A DNA stretch of 64,000 bases from Natronohydrobacter sp. (GCA_030603695.1 JAUVXF010000003.1:1-64000), one strand, 5' to 3'. Positions 18,077 through 27,516 are shown, counted from the stretch's first letter. A program made the numbers and translations. Notes: generated from the sequence alone by a model not told the origin.

Positions 18077-18738
18077 CACGCGCGCTTGCATCTGGTCGCC
18101 GCGCCCCCGCTTCGGGCGGGGTGGCCAAAACGGCAGTGGTTTTCGTGCACGGATATGGCGCGGATGGGAATGATCTGTTGGGGCTGGCCGATCCCTTGGG
18201 GCCGCATTTGCCCGACACGGCCTTTTTCGCGCCCAACGCGCCAGAGAAATGCACGGCCAATCCGTTTGGCTATCAGTGGTTTCCAATCCCTTGGCTGGAT
18301 GGGTCTAGCGAAGAACAGGCATTGGCCGGGCTTGCTGCTGCGGCGGATGATCTGAACGCATATCTGGATGGGCTTTTGGCAGAAGAGGGGCTGACGCCGG
18401 ACAGGCTGGCGCTGGTGGGCTTCTCGCAAGGCACAATGATGAGCCTGCATGTCGCCCCCCGCCGCGCAGACCCGATTGCGGGGGTTGTAGGGTTTTCAGG
18501 GCGATTGATGCAGCCGGAATTGCTGGAAGAGGCCACGCTCTCCAAGCCGCCTGTGCTGCTGGTGCATGGCGATCAGGACGAGGTTGTGCCACTGGCCAGC
18601 CTGCCACAGGCCGCCGATGCGCTGACAGCGGCAGGGTTTGAAACCTATAGCCATATCTCCAAAGGCACAGGCCACGGCATTGCACATGATGGCCTGTCAC
18701 TGGCGCTGTCTTTCCTGCGCGAGAAATTGCCCAAATAA
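18073..18738 (+). CDS. Carboxylesterase/phospholipase-family alpha/beta hydrolase
   Basis: A 221-residue serine hydrolase of the PldB/YpfH carboxylesterase type. The nucleophile elbow is GFSQGTMM, the acid is in HGDQDEVVP and the histidine in GTGHGIAHDG. VVFVHGYGADGNDLLGLAD forms the oxyanion region. There is no signal peptide, so it is cytosolic. It is translationally coupled to the AlkA-like gene, an arrangement frequent in Rhodobacterales without a known functional reason. Confidence 0.9.
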   Translation: MTRALASGRRAPASGGVAKTAVVFVHGYGADGNDLLGLADPLGPHLPDTAFFAPNAPEKCTANPFGYQWFPIPWLDGSSEEQALAGLAAAADDLNAYLDGLLAEEGLTPDRLALVGFSQGTMMSLHVAPRRADPIAGVVGFSGRLMQPELLEEATLSKPPVLLVHGDQDEVVPLASLPQAADALTAAGFETYSHISKGTGHGIAHDGLSLALSFLREKLPK

Positions 18739-18773
18739 CGCGCAGTCTTGGCCTAGCCTGTCATAATTCTGAT

Positions 18774-18805
18774 ATGTCGCGGGCCTAAGCCTTGGCCTGC
18801 GACAT
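18774..18805 (+). terminator. Stem-loop after the esterase gene
   Basis: ATGTCGCGGGCC pairs with GGCCTGCGACAT over 12 positions (one G-U) around an 8-base loop, followed by only TT. It could be a weak intrinsic terminator of the alkA-esterase pair, or part of the long leader of the HNH gene. Confidence 0.5.
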
Positions 18806-18887
18806 TTGGTGCAATCTAAACGCTTGCCAGATGCTTCGCCCCAGATATAGTGTTGCGCATGGCGATGCTGTGGCGCAGCAGGCCGAC

Positions 18888-18926
18888 GGCCCTACGGGGC
18901 GCGCGCAAGACGACGCCCCAAGGGCT
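18888..18926 (+). promoter_or_regulatory. Two-part stem-loop just before the HNH gene ribosome site
   Basis: GGCCCT(AC)GGGGCG pairs with CGCCCC(A)AGGGCT around a 12-base loop. The structure ends 8 bases before the GGAGG that serves the GTG start at 18948. It could modulate translation initiation. No known riboswitch class matches. Confidence 0.4.
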
Positions 18927-18947
18927 GCTTGAACGGAGGCAGCACCT

Positions 18948-19532
18948 GTGGATGGTGATTTTAGAACCGAATTCGTGCGCGACCCTGTCGCATTGCGGCA
19001 ATTCCCGGCGCTTGTGCTGAATGCCGATTATCGTCCCTTGTCCTATTACCCTTTGTCGCTCTGGCCGTGGCAGGATGCGGTAAAGGCCGTGTTTCTGGAC
19101 AGGGTGGATATTCTGGCGGAATATGACCATGTGGTGCGCAGCCAGCATATGGAAATTCGCGTGCCTTCGGTTGTGGTGTTGCGAGATTATGTAAAGCCGC
19201 GCAAGCGCGTGGCCTTCACGCGGTTCAACCTGTTCTTGCGCGACGAATTCGCCTGCCAGTATTGCGGCGCAAAACATGATCTGACATTTGATCATGTGCT
19301 GCCGCGCAAGTTGGGGGGCGTCACAAGCTGGGAAAATGTGGTGGCAGCCTGTGCGCCCTGCAATTTGCGCAAAGGATCAAAGACTTTGCGCGAGGCAGGA
19401 ATGACCCTGCGCGCCCGTCCAATGCGCCCGGAATCCGAACAGTTGCGCAATCTTGGCCGCCGGTTCCCGCCCAATCACCTGCATGACAGCTGGCTGGACT
19501 ATCTGTATTGGGATACAGAGTTGGAAGCCTGA
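18948..19532 (+). CDS. HNH endonuclease
   Basis: A 194-residue protein of the HNH family common in Rhodobacterales. The zinc/nuclease module occupies about residues 95-145: CQYCGAKHDLTFDHVLPRK, then NVVAACAPCNLRKGSKT, with two CxxC pairs and the catalytic DH. The N-terminus has ALVLNADYRPLSYYPLSLW, typical of this subgroup. GTG at 18948 is the start because GGAGG sits 8 bases upstream. There is no recognition or mobile-element partner nearby, so it looks chromosomal and resident. Its cellular role is unknown. Confidence 0.88.
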   Translation: MDGDFRTEFVRDPVALRQFPALVLNADYRPLSYYPLSLWPWQDAVKAVFLDRVDILAEYDHVVRSQHMEIRVPSVVVLRDYVKPRKRVAFTRFNLFLRDEFACQYCGAKHDLTFDHVLPRKLGGVTSWENVVAACAPCNLRKGSKTLREAGMTLRARPMRPESEQLRNLGRRFPPNHLHDSWLDYLYWDTELEA

Positions 19533-19663
19533 GGCTTTGACCGCGCCAACCGCATCAACGGCGCTTATTTTCCTTGACAGACTGGCGCGGGCTGGCCGAC
19601 CTTGCCTGTAAGGGCAGGGGCTGTCGCATTTGCCCATCGCACGGGAAGAGGGAGGCGTTTTCC

Positions 19664-20098
19664 ATGCTTGTTAGTCAGATCATTCGCAACAAGGCGCATC
19701 AGGGCGTTGTTACCATCCGTCCGGCCACAAGCCTGTCAGAGGCAGCAAAGCTTTTATCTGAAAAGCGTATCGGTGCCGTTGTCATTTCGGCAGATGGTGA
19801 AAAGGTGGCGGGGATATTGTCAGAGAGGGATATCGTGCGCGAATTGGGCAAGCGCGGCGTGGCCTGCATGAGCGACAAGGTGGAAGATGTGATGACCCGA
19901 AATGTCTTTGGCTGCAAGCCAGAGGATAGCGCTGATCTGGTCTTGCAGACAATGACAAACAAGCGCTTTCGCCACCTTCCGGTGATGGAGGGCGAGAAGA
20001 TGATCGCGCTGATTTCGATTGGCGATGTGGTGGCCGCGCGGATGTCAGAACTTCAACTGGAAAAAGATGCCCTGACAGGCATGATCATGGGGTATTAA
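19664..20098 (+). CDS. Tandem CBS-domain protein
   Basis: A 144-residue protein made only of two CBS motifs, forming a Bateman module (about 8-65 and 75-135). The first ends AGILSERDIVRELGKRG and the second begins DVMTRNVFGCKPED. Such stand-alone modules bind adenine nucleotides and sense energy state. No enzymatic domain is fused. The start at 19664 has GAGGGAGG upstream; an ATG at 19574 would add a cysteine-rich run not seen in the family. Confidence 0.88.
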   Translation: MLVSQIIRNKAHQGVVTIRPATSLSEAAKLLSEKRIGAVVISADGEKVAGILSERDIVRELGKRGVACMSDKVEDVMTRNVFGCKPEDSADLVLQTMTNKRFRHLPVMEGEKMIALISIGDVVAARMSELQLEKDALTGMIMGY

Positions 20099-20115
20099 GG
20101 CCCAAGAGCGCGCGC

Positions 20116-20766
20116 TTACGCAGGCGCGCGCGCCAGACCCGCAGCGGCGCGGGCGAGGGCTGTTATCTCTGCCCATTGCCCCGCCTTCATGGCGGCGGCG
20201 GGGGCAACCCAGCTTCCCCCCACACAGGCCACATTGGGCAGGGCCAGATAATCTGGCGCTCGGGCCGCGCTGATCCCGCCTGTGGGGCAGAAGGTGACTT
20301 GTGGCAGTGGCCCGGCAATGGATTTCAGCGCGCTAACGCCACCAATCGCTTCGGCCGGAAAGAATTTTTGCACACTATAGCCTTGCTCCAGCAGGGCCAT
20401 CACCTCAGAGCAGGTTTGCGCGCCGGGAAGCAGCGGCATGTCATTCAGCCGCGCGGCATCTATCAGCGCTGGCGTAGCGCCGGGAGAGACAGCAAACCGC
20501 GCCCCTGCTTTGCGGGCATCTTCCATCTGGGCGGGGCTAAGCACGGTGCCAGCCCCCACCGCCGCCCCGTCCACCTGCGCCATGATTGCTATTGCTTCCA
20601 GCGCGCAGGGGGTGCGCAATGTCACTTCCAGCACGGGCAGGCCACCAGCCACAAGCGCTTGTGCCAGTGGCAGGGCATGGGCGATATCGTCTATCACCAG
20701 AACCGGGATGACAGGGGCCATCTGGCACAGGGCAAGGGCGTGTTGGCTTTGCTCGGTCGGGGTCAT
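20116..20766 (-). CDS. eda: KDPG/KHG aldolase Eda
   Basis: Eda cleaves 2-keto-3-deoxy-6-phosphogluconate to pyruvate and glyceraldehyde-3-phosphate in the Entner-Doudoroff pathway. The 216-residue protein has the glutamate motif [13 protein letters not shown], the Schiff-base lysine in [12 protein letters not shown] and phosphate-binding CPTGGIS. Start at 20766 with AGGAG upstream. A LacI-type operator lies between promoter and start, indicating repression relieved by a sugar acid or related effector. edd is not in the window. Confidence 0.95.
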   Translation of the reverse strand: MTPTEQSQHALALCQMAPVIPVLVIDDIAHALPLAQALVAGGLPVLEVTLRTPCALEAIAIMAQVDGAAVGAGTVLSPAQMEDARKAGARFAVSPGATPALIDAARLNDMPLLPGAQTCSEVMALLEQGYSVQKFFPAEAIGGVSALKSIAGPLPQVTFCPTGGISAARAPDYLALPNVACVGGSWVAPAAAMKAGQWAEITALARAAAGLARAPA

Positions 20767-20781
20767 GCTATGGCTCCTGAA

Positions 20782-20793
20782 GTTAGCGCTAAC
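20782..20793 (-). promoter_or_regulatory. LacI-family operator before eda
   Basis: GTTAGCGCTAAC is a perfect 12-base palindrome with the central CG typical of LacI/GalR operators. It lies 15 bases before the eda start and directly downstream of the promoter -10, a standard repression position. The repressor gene is not in the window. Confidence 0.82.
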
Positions 20794-20800
20794 GTTGCCT

Positions 20801-20829
20801 TCTATATCAGAGAAACACATACAGGCAAG
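20801..20829 (-). promoter_or_regulatory. Probable eda promoter
   Basis: On the minus strand TTGCCT (20829-20824) and TATAGA (20806-20801) are separated by 17 bases. Transcription would start near 20794, inside or at the edge of the palindromic operator. Confidence 0.6.
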
Positions 20830-21019
20830 CGCACTGTGCAGCGGTGCGCGTGTTCTGCATCTGCCACAAGCTACAATATGGCGGTCTTGGCAGGGTGCGC
20901 AGATATCCCCGCGCCACGTCAATCCCGCCCTGTTGCCGCCGTCCCCTTCTGCCTGCATAGCGGCGCTTTGTTCCGCAAGGGTTGCCGGGGTTTGAGAAGG
21001 CTTTTTCAGGCCGCGATTC

Positions 21020-22219
21020 TTATTGCAAAAACCGCATGGGATCGACGCTGTTCATGCCATCGCGGATTTCAAAATGCAGGAAGCTGGGATCACCCGCGCG
21101 CACACGCCCGATGCTTTGGCCCTGTGTTACAGTCGCGCCGCGTGCGACTGTCAGGTTATCGAGCTGTGCATAAACCGACAAAAGGCCATTTTCGTGCTGG
21201 ATCACAACAACCGGCACTTTGTTTGTATCTTCGGTAATCGCTGCAACGCGGCCTGCGGCGGCGGCGCGCACGGCTGTTCCGGGGCTGGCGGCTATGCCAA
21301 TCCCTTCATTGCGTCCCGGTTGATAGGCCCGGATGATCCTGCCATCAACAGGCATGACAAAGCGGGGCCTTGTGGCAACTGTGCGATCTTGGCCAAGGTC
21401 GGGCGATGGGGGGCGTGCTTCTTGCGCTGCGGCAGCGGCCTCGCGCGCGGGGGGCACAGGCGCTGGAAGCGGCGTAGAGGCGCTGGGGGGCACAGGTGTC
21501 GGGCTGCCAGCGCCGGGCGGGGTAACTGCGGCCACCTGGGCAGGCGGAGACACAGGCGCAGGCGGTGTGCTTGCGGCAGGTGCGGCGCTTGCTTGCGTGG
21601 CAAGCGGGATCATCAGGATTTGGCCCTCGCGCACACGCATTTCAGGGTCTAGCCCGTTCCAATCAGCCAAGGCGCGCGGGGCGACATTGTAAAGCCGTGC
21701 AATCTGGAAGGCTGTTTCGCCACGCTGAACCCGGTGCTGGATGGGTTGCTGGCTGGCAGGCTGTGCCGTAATCGGTTGGGTGACGGGCGCTGGCGCTATG
21801 CCTTCGGCCCGCGCGATTGCGCTGTCTGCGAGGGTTGATATCTCTATCGCGCCACTACCCGAAGGCAGTGTGGTGCCAGTCGCGCCGGCGCCGCGCGGCA
21901 TGGCAAGCACTTCGCCCCCGCGCAGGCTGGTTTCAGGTGTCAGTGCATTGAAGCGGGCCAGTTCTGCCGCCCCGATCCCGATCCGCTGGGCCACGCTGGC
22001 CACGGTGTCACCGGGCCGGGCGACAGCCACCTGATAATCCGGGTAAGTGATGATCCCCTGCGCATCGGCGCGCGGGCGGGCAACCGTGGGGTTGCGTGCG
22101 GCCTCGGATGTGGAAAACCCGTTTTCGGAGCGGCGCATATCCAGATCGACATCGCCACAGGCCGCCAGCCCCAAGGCTGCGGCAGAGCATAGAAGTAACG
22201 TTCGTGAAGTCCTTAGCAT
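21020..22219 (-). CDS. NlpD/DipM-like LysM-LytM lipoprotein, degenerate
   Basis: A 399-residue lipoprotein (LGLAAC lipobox near residue 20). Two LysM domains are visible (about 60-103, [20 protein letters not shown]; about 155-200, [20 protein letters not shown]). A proline/alanine-rich linker and a C-terminal LytM (M23) domain follow. Zinc ligands look lost: the usual HxGxD motif reads NEGIGIA, and the terminal HxH reads FLHFE. This fits an amidase activator of the EnvC/NlpD/DipM kind rather than an endopeptidase. It follows surE-pcm, the classic nlpD position. Start 22219; a longer frame adds non-signal residues. Confidence 0.9.
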   Translation of the reverse strand: MLRTSRTLLLCSAAALGLAACGDVDLDMRRSENGFSTSEAARNPTVARPRADAQGIITYPDYQVAVARPGDTVASVAQRIGIGAAELARFNALTPETSLRGGEVLAMPRGAGATGTTLPSGSGAIEISTLADSAIARAEGIAPAPVTQPITAQPASQQPIQHRVQRGETAFQIARLYNVAPRALADWNGLDPEMRVREGQILMIPLATQASAAPAASTPPAPVSPPAQVAAVTPPGAGSPTPVPPSASTPLPAPVPPAREAAAAAQEARPPSPDLGQDRTVATRPRFVMPVDGRIIRAYQPGRNEGIGIAASPGTAVRAAAAGRVAAITEDTNKVPVVVIQHENGLLSVYAQLDNLTVARGATVTQGQSIGRVRAGDPSFLHFEIRDGMNSVDPMRFLQ

Positions 22220-22289
22220 CTGCTCGGCCCTTTCTGGTGTCGCTGCGGCAATGGTATTGCCCATTGTCCTGTGTTGCGCCCTGTTCCGC

Positions 22290-22949
22290 CTATTGGCTTG
22301 TGCCTTCTATCAGCGGAACAAATCGCACAGCGCGCAATTCCTCGTAGTCATACCCTGTGTCATGCCGAACAACCCGTATCAATGTTTGCACCGTATCTGA
22401 TTGGCCCACCGGCACCACCATGATACCCCCCTTGCGCAACTGCGCCAAGAGGGGGCCGGGCGGGTCTTCGGCGGCGGCAGTCACGATAATGCGATCAAAG
22501 GGCGCAATATCGGGCAAACCATGGCTGCCATCGGCCACCATGGCCGTAACATTGGTCAGGCCCAGCGTATCAAACAGCTTTTGGGCATCACGCGCCAGCG
22601 GGCGATGGCGTTCGACAGTATAGACGCGCCGCGCAAGCTGGCTGAGGATGGCGGCCTGATAGCCAGAACCCGTGCCCACTTCCAGAACCTTGTCGCGCGG
22701 GCCAACTTGCAAAGCCTCTGTCATCAGCGCCACGACAGAGGGCTGGCTGATCGTCTGGCCGCAGGCAATGGGAAGGGGCATATCCTCATAAGCGCGATCT
22801 GCAAAAATACCGGTCACAAAGGCGGCACGGTCAATTTTTTCCATGGCCGACAGCACCCGCGCATCTGTCACCCCGCGCGAGCGGATCGTATAGATGAAGC
22901 GCATCCGCGCTTCCATTAGGTCTGGCGAAGGTTTGCCCGTGTCTGTCAT
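22290..22949 (-). CDS. pcm: Protein-L-isoaspartate O-methyltransferase
   Basis: A 219-residue SAM-dependent methyltransferase that methylates L-isoaspartyl residues as the first step in repairing aged proteins. The SAM motif is [15 protein letters not shown], preceded by the family segment [18 protein letters not shown]. The start overlaps the surE stop (ATGA). A more distant PIMT-family protein is at 32262-32915. Confidence 0.95.
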   Translation of the reverse strand: MTDTGKPSPDLMEARMRFIYTIRSRGVTDARVLSAMEKIDRAAFVTGIFADRAYEDMPLPIACGQTISQPSVVALMTEALQVGPRDKVLEVGTGSGYQAAILSQLARRVYTVERHRPLARDAQKLFDTLGLTNVTAMVADGSHGLPDIAPFDRIIVTAAAEDPPGPLLAQLRKGGIMVVPVGQSDTVQTLIRVVRHDTGYDYEELRAVRFVPLIEGTSQ

Positions 22950-23731
22950 TCCAAAGCTTTCCGCACATCCTCCAGCGCGTCATGCGCTGTAAGATCGGCG
23001 CGCATGGGCGTGACCGATATATAGCCCTCCAGATTGACGGCGGCATCTGTGCCAGGTGCTGTGGGCAGATGCTGCGGCCCGCCTGTCACCCACAGAAATT
23101 TGCGCCCCGATGGAGAGATATGAGGCTCTACCCCGAAAAACGTATCTTTGCGATAGCCTTGCGGCGCGACTTTCAGGCCCTTGACAGCGCCTTGTCCGAC
23201 AGGGGGGAAATTGACGTTGTAAAACAGCCTGTAATCGCCCTGATCCCAGATTGCCTGCCGCAACAGCCGTTCCACCACAGCGCGGCCATGCCCGATGGCG
23301 GCATCAAAGATCGAGGGTAAATCTTCCGAGAGCGGGCCGATATATTGCGACATCGCAATCGCGGGCAACCCTTGCAGGGCCGCTTCCATCGCGCCGCCCA
23401 CTGTGCCGGAGTAAAGCGCATTCTCTGCCGCGTTATTGCCCCGGTTCACGCCAGAGAGAACCAGATCGGGCTTTGCGCCTTGCAACACATCATATAGCCC
23501 TGCCAGCACACAATCTGCGGGCGATCCCTCAGCCGCGTAGCGCCTTGGCGCAAGTTTGGCGATCATCGTAGGGTGGGTGTAGCTGATGCAATGGCCAACG
23601 CCAGATTGTTCGAATGCAGGGGCCACAACCCAGACTTCGCCCTCTGGCCCGGCGATGGCATGCGCGATCTCTTCCAGCACCGCAAGGCCCGGCGCGTTGA
23701 TCCCGTCATCATTGGTTACAAGAATGCGCAT
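22946..23731 (-). CDS. surE: 5'/3'-nucleotidase SurE
   Basis: A 261-residue metal-dependent phosphatase acting on nucleoside monophosphates. The N-terminal [15 protein letters not shown] gives the metal-binding aspartates. [26 protein letters not shown] contains the conserved asparagine/serine region. Start at 23731; a longer frame would extend into the RNase P RNA region. First gene of surE-pcm-nlpD, divergent from rnpB. Confidence 0.95.
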   Translation of the reverse strand: MRILVTNDDGINAPGLAVLEEIAHAIAGPEGEVWVVAPAFEQSGVGHCISYTHPTMIAKLAPRRYAAEGSPADCVLAGLYDVLQGAKPDLVLSGVNRGNNAAENALYSGTVGGAMEAALQGLPAIAMSQYIGPLSEDLPSIFDAAIGHGRAVVERLLRQAIWDQGDYRLFYNVNFPPVGQGAVKGLKVAPQGYRKDTFFGVEPHISPSGRKFLWVTGGPQHLPTAPGTDAAVNLEGYISVTPMRADLTAHDALEDVRKALE

Positions 23732-23835
23732 CTTTCCCCCGTACACGGCCTGATCTGTGCTTAGTCCAGAGGGGGCGCATCGGCAAGGGCGCAGGCAGAA
23801 GTTTGCACCCATTACAGGCAAAATGCCCCGGCGCA

Positions 23836-23853
23836 AACCGTGCTTGCACGGTT
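23836..23853. promoter_or_regulatory. 18-base palindrome between surE and rnpB
   Basis: AACCGTGCTTGCACGGTT has 8-base arms around TT, placed in the divergent gap upstream of both transcription units. It may be an operator or a small stem-loop. No matching regulator is known to me. Confidence 0.35.
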
Positions 23854-23877
23854 GGGCGCAGGCGCGTATGAGGCACG

Positions 23878-24276
23878 GGTGCGGATGGTCGGATGGCCGC
23901 GTGCCCTTTTGCGGGGTGCGAGGAAAGTCCGGGCTCCATGAGGCAAGGGTGCCGGGTAACGCCCGGCTGGGGCAACCCAAGGGAAAGCGCCACAGAAAAC
24001 AAACCGCCATGCACGCATGGTAAGGGTGAAACGGTGGGGTAAGAGCCCACCGCGGGACGGGCAACCGAACCGGCACGGCAAGCCCCACCCGGAGCAATGC
24101 CGAATAGGGACTTCACGCGGGCGCTGATCCGGCCTCGGCTGGATATCCCCGCAAGGCCGCCTCAGCCTGAAGTCCGGGTTGGCAGCTAGACCCTGCGCGC
24201 AAGCAGCAGGGCCAGATGAATGGTCATCGAAGGGGGCAACCCCGGAACAAAACCCGGCTTACAGACCATCCGCACC
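23878..24276 (+). ncRNA. rnpB: RNase P RNA (type A)
   Basis: This is the catalytic RNA that trims tRNA 5' ends. The ends form a perfect 13-base P1 helix: GGTGCGGATGGTC at 23878-23890 with GACCATCCGCACC at 24264-24276. The universally conserved segment GAGGAAAGTCCGGGCTCC is near 23929, and AACCCGGCTTACAGACC near the 3' end. Length of about 399 is normal for alphaproteobacteria. Confidence 0.95.
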
Positions 24277-24328
24277 TTGGTCTGACCGCGAAATCTGGGG
24301 CAGGGGCGCAGAATCTCCCATATAGCGG

Positions 24329-24356
24329 TTGACATGCGCGGGCAGGCAGGTAGAAG
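24329..24356 (+). promoter_or_regulatory. Possible rpmG promoter
   Basis: A consensus -35 TTGACA at 24329-24334 is followed after 16 bases by TAGAAG at 24351-24356. It lies 66 bases before the rpmG start and just after rnpB. Confidence 0.45.
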
Positions 24357-24421
24357 GCAGGCTCAGAATTCACGGGTCGCGGATCAACTCTCCCGCGCCG
24401 CCCGGCTCAGGAGATGATATC

Positions 24422-24589
24422 ATGGCAAAGCCAACCACAATCAAAATCCGCCTGAACTCGACTGCGGGAACAGGCCATTTCTATGTGACAAAGAAAAACG
24501 CACGCACCATGACCGAGAAATTCTCGATCAAGAAATATGACCCGGTTGTGCGCAAGCATGTGGAATACAAGGAAGGCAAGATCAAGTAA
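24422..24589 (+). CDS. rpmG: 50S ribosomal protein L33
   Basis: A 55-residue basic protein of the large subunit. It reads [20 protein letters not shown] with YVTKKNAR and the ending EYKEGKIK. No CxxC pairs, so this is the zinc-free form. Shine-Dalgarno CAGGAG precedes the start, and a strong terminator follows. It is a single-gene unit. Confidence 0.97.
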   Translation: MAKPTTIKIRLNSTAGTGHFYVTKKNARTMTEKFSIKKYDPVVRKHVEYKEGKIK

Positions 24590-24611
24590 TCTTGCCCGTT
24601 TTGACTAACTG

Positions 24612-24641
24612 AAAAACCGCGCCTTCGGGCGCGGTTTTTTT
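24612..24641 (+). terminator. rpmG intrinsic terminator
   Basis: AAAAACCGCGCC, TTCG tetraloop, GGCGCGGTTTTTTT: a near-perfect stem with a T tract, 22 bases after the rpmG stop. The A tract on the other side may also serve the convergent gatB. Confidence 0.93.
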
Positions 24642-24683
24642 GTTCCAGTGCATCCGTGCCACCATCGGGCGCAGGCTGGGGCT

Positions 24684-26198
24684 TTACAGCCCCAGTTTCG
24701 CGCTGACAATCTCGTTTACTGCCGCCGGATTGGCCTTGCCGCCGGTGGCTTTCATCACCTGGCCCACAAACCAGCCTGCCAGTTTGGGATTGGCTTTCGC
24801 CTTTTCCACCTGCGCAGGGTTGGCCGCGATAATCTCCTCCACCGCTTTCTCAATGGCGCCAGTGTCGGTGACTTGCTTCATCCCCCGGCTTTCAACGATC
24901 TGGGCAGGGTCGCCGCCCTCGGTATAGACAATCTCGAACAAGTCCTTGGCGATCTTGCCCGAAATATCGCCAGCAATGATCAGCCGGATAATGCCTGCCA
25001 GTTGATTGGCCGAAACGGGGCTTTCGCCAATTTCTGCCCCGTCTTTCTTCAACCGCCCGAACAACTCGTTTATCACCCAGTTGGCGGCCAGTTTGCCATC
25101 GCCTGCCTCTGCCGCCACGGCCTCGAAATAGGCGGCATTGGCAACATCGGCGGTCAGCACGCTGGCATCATAATCCGTCAGCCCGAAATCGCCCATAAAG
25201 CGTGCCTTCTTGGCATCGGGCAATTCCGGCAGGGTGGCGGCGATATCATCTACCCAAGCCTGTTCAATCTCCAGCGGCAAGAGATCGGGGCATGGGAAAT
25301 AGCGGTAATCATGTGCTTCCTCTTTGGAGCGCATGGAGCGCGTCTCGCCCTTGTCGGGGTCATAGAGGCGCGTTTCCTGCACCACCTTGCCGCCATCTTC
25401 CAAAATCGCGATCTGGCGGCGGGCCTCATACTCTATCGCGGCCTGAATGAAGCGCATGGAATTCATGTTCTTGATCTCGCAGCGCGTGCCAAGATGTCCG
25501 AAATCCTGCGTTTCTTGGTATTTCTCATACTGGCCCGGACGGCAGACCGACACATTCACATCAGCGCGCAGATTTCCATTTTGCATATTGCCGTCACATG
25601 TGCCCAGATAGCGCAAAATCTGGCGCAGCTTGCCCACATAGGCGGCGGCCTCTTCGGGGCCGCGAATATCGGGGCGCGAGACGATTTCCATCAGCGCCAC
25701 GCCGGTGCGGTTGAGATCGACAAAGGACATGTTGGGATCCATGTCGTGAATGGATTTGCCTGCATCCTGTTCAACATGGATACGCTCTATCCGCACCAGA
25801 CGCGCCACGCCGGGGGCAAGTTCCACCAGCACTTCGCCTTCGCCCACCAGCGGGTGATACAGTTGGCTGATCTGATAGCCCTGCGGCAGATCGGGATAAA
25901 AGTAATTCTTGCGGTCAAAGGCCGAAACCAGATTGATTTGCGCTTTCAATCCCAGCCCTGTGCGCACAGCCTGTTCAATGCAATATTCGTTGACCACGGG
26001 CAGCATGCCCGGCATTGCGGCATCCACAAAGGCCACATTGGCATTGGGTTCTGCGCCGAATTTGGTTGACGCGCCCGAAAACAGTTTGGCCTGACTGGCC
26101 ACTTGCGCATGGATTTCCATGCCGATAACCAGTTCCCAATCCCCGGTTGCGCCGGAAATTACCTTGGGCTTGGGGGCTTTGATATCCAGATCCAGCAT
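24684..26198 (-). CDS. gatB: Asp-tRNA(Asn)/Glu-tRNA(Gln) amidotransferase subunit B
   Basis: GatB (504 residues) is the tRNA-binding kinase subunit of the GatCAB complex. This complex turns mischarged Glu-tRNA-Gln or Asp-tRNA-Asn into the correct amide. The N-terminus has [20 protein letters not shown], then [19 protein letters not shown], and the C-terminal YqeY-like tail ends [11 protein letters not shown]. Full length. gatA and gatC are not adjacent. Confidence 0.96.
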   Translation of the reverse strand: MLDLDIKAPKPKVISGATGDWELVIGMEIHAQVASQAKLFSGASTKFGAEPNANVAFVDAAMPGMLPVVNEYCIEQAVRTGLGLKAQINLVSAFDRKNYFYPDLPQGYQISQLYHPLVGEGEVLVELAPGVARLVRIERIHVEQDAGKSIHDMDPNMSFVDLNRTGVALMEIVSRPDIRGPEEAAAYVGKLRQILRYLGTCDGNMQNGNLRADVNVSVCRPGQYEKYQETQDFGHLGTRCEIKNMNSMRFIQAAIEYEARRQIAILEDGGKVVQETRLYDPDKGETRSMRSKEEAHDYRYFPCPDLLPLEIEQAWVDDIAATLPELPDAKKARFMGDFGLTDYDASVLTADVANAAYFEAVAAEAGDGKLAANWVINELFGRLKKDGAEIGESPVSANQLAGIIRLIIAGDISGKIAKDLFEIVYTEGGDPAQIVESRGMKQVTDTGAIEKAVEEIIAANPAQVEKAKANPKLAGWFVGQVMKATGGKANPAAVNEIVSAKLGL

Positions 26199-26389
26199 CC
26201 TGCCTGCGCCTCCTGATGGGTGTTATCCTTGCCTTCTAGCCCCGCTATTGCGGCGCAGCAAGGGGGGCTTTCGGCGAAACACCGCCGAAAACCTCAGCTT
26301 TTCGGGGGGGCTGATTGCCAATCCCGCGCGATTCGCCCAATCCCTGCCGCGCAGCGCAATTTGGGCGTTGTGCCACAATTGGAAATTGG

Positions 26390-27007
26390 ATGTTCCGCTC
26401 TCTCCCCCTTTCGGCCTTTGCCGTAACGGCTGTGCTGTCCCTGACTGCCGGGTGCACGCTTTCTTCTCCCAAAACCGCTGTCGAGGCGACACGCGCCGCA
26501 GATGTTGTCACGCGCTGGGATCACCGCCCCGAAGCGCAGCGCTGGACAGAGGCAAAATTTGCAGCCCTCGAAACAGATGGGCGCGCTTTGGTGGAAACCG
26601 TTCCACAGGATATCGCTGTATTCTGCCCCGGATATGAGGGTGCCGATAACGAAGAACGCAAGGCGTTTTGGACAGCGCTGTTTTCCGGGCTTGCGGGCTA
26701 TGAAAGCACATGGCGCCCGGATGCCGCCGGGGCAGGCGGGCGCTATCGCGGGTTGTTGCAGATCTGGCCAACATCTGCGCGGTTTTATGGCTGCGATCTG
26801 TCGCATCCAAACGGGCTATATGATGGGCCAACAAACCTGCGCTGTGCTGCGCGGATTGCGGCACGGGCAGTAGAGCGCGATCAGGTGGTTGTGGGCGGCC
26901 CCGGCAATTGGGGCGGTGTGGCGGCAGATTGGCCCCCCATGCGCGATGCGCGCAAGCGTGCCGATATTGCGGGCTTCACGCGCGCCTTGCCAGCCTGTCA
27001 GGTGTGA
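26390..27007 (+). CDS. Lytic transglycosylase-like lipoprotein
   Basis: A 205-residue secreted protein with a lipoprotein signal (SLTAGC, cysteine near residue 22). The SLT/lysozyme-like core has GYESTWRPDAAGAGGRYRG, with E as candidate catalytic acid, followed by GLLQIWPTSARFYGC and a final tryptophan-rich GNWGGVAADWPP. It probably cuts peptidoglycan at the periplasmic side of a membrane. Start at 26390; a longer frame lacks a signal. Divergent from gatB. Confidence 0.75.
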   Translation: MFRSLPLSAFAVTAVLSLTAGCTLSSPKTAVEATRAADVVTRWDHRPEAQRWTEAKFAALETDGRALVETVPQDIAVFCPGYEGADNEERKAFWTALFSGLAGYESTWRPDAAGAGGRYRGLLQIWPTSARFYGCDLSHPNGLYDGPTNLRCAARIAARAVERDQVVVGGPGNWGGVAADWPPMRDARKRADIAGFTRALPACQV

Positions 27008-27030
27008 GAATTTATCACTGGGATTAAAAT

Positions 27031-27059
27031 AAAAACCCCGGCAAAAGCCGGGGTTTTTT
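27031..27059 (+). terminator. Intrinsic terminator, convergent
   Basis: AAAAACCCCGGC, loop AAAA, GCCGGGGTTTTTT. It follows the transglycosylase-like gene by 23 bases. On the other strand it lies 18 bases after the TIGR01244 gene, and T tracts in both directions suggest bidirectional use. Confidence 0.93.
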
Positions 27060-27076
27060 GTATCTTGTCGGGAAAA

Positions 27077-27502
27077 TCAGCCCTGCGCCAGATCATCTAT
27101 CGTGGCGCGAAATGGTTCCAGCGCATAGCCATAGCGCGCGGGAATCGCGATAAGCGTATCGGTGGGCTGCTTGCCTGCCTGCGACAATGCCCAGACAATC
27201 GACGATCTGTTGCCAGAGGCGCAATATGCCAGCACTGGCCCTGTGCTTTGGGCAATGGCCTCTGCCTGCGCGGTAACATTGTCATAGGTGATGGCGCCAC
27301 CAATCACAGGATTCAGAACAAAGCGCAGCCCCGCAGCCTCTGCCGCCGCGCGGATCGCATCGGCCTGCACCTCTGGCGGGATTTCACCATCGGGGCGGTT
27401 GCAAATTACGGTTGCAAAGCCTGCCTGCGCAATCATGGCCAATTCTTCCGGCATGATCTGTGGAGAGACAGCATAAGTTTCGGTCAGGGGTCTGATATCC
27501 AT
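27077..27502 (-). CDS. TIGR01244/DUF442 phosphatase-like sulfurtransferase
   Basis: A 141-residue protein related to the N-terminal domain of Blh (beta-lactamase-hydrolase-like) proteins. It has a tyrosine-phosphatase-like fold with the CX5R loop CASGNRS. It is thought to handle persulfide sulfur with its single cysteine. Start at 27502 (MDIRPLTETYAVSPQI); the longer frame overlaps the next gene upstream. It ends the persulfide operon (MBL protein, two YeeE/YedE proteins, this gene). Confidence 0.85.
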   Translation of the reverse strand: MDIRPLTETYAVSPQIMPEELAMIAQAGFATVICNRPDGEIPPEVQADAIRAAAEAAGLRFVLNPVIGGAITYDNVTAQAEAIAQSTGPVLAYCASGNRSSIVWALSQAGKQPTDTLIAIPARYGYALEPFRATIDDLAQG

Positions 27503-27516
27503 GGGGCAGCTTCCAT

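Noticed and set aside
20176-21237. 353-residue plus-strand frame spanning eda and the nlpD end
   Set aside because: It crosses two convincing minus-strand genes and the eda promoter, and contains no family signature.
24648-26069. 473-residue plus-strand frame opposite gatB
   Set aside because: gatB is unambiguous; the opposite frame is an antisense open frame.
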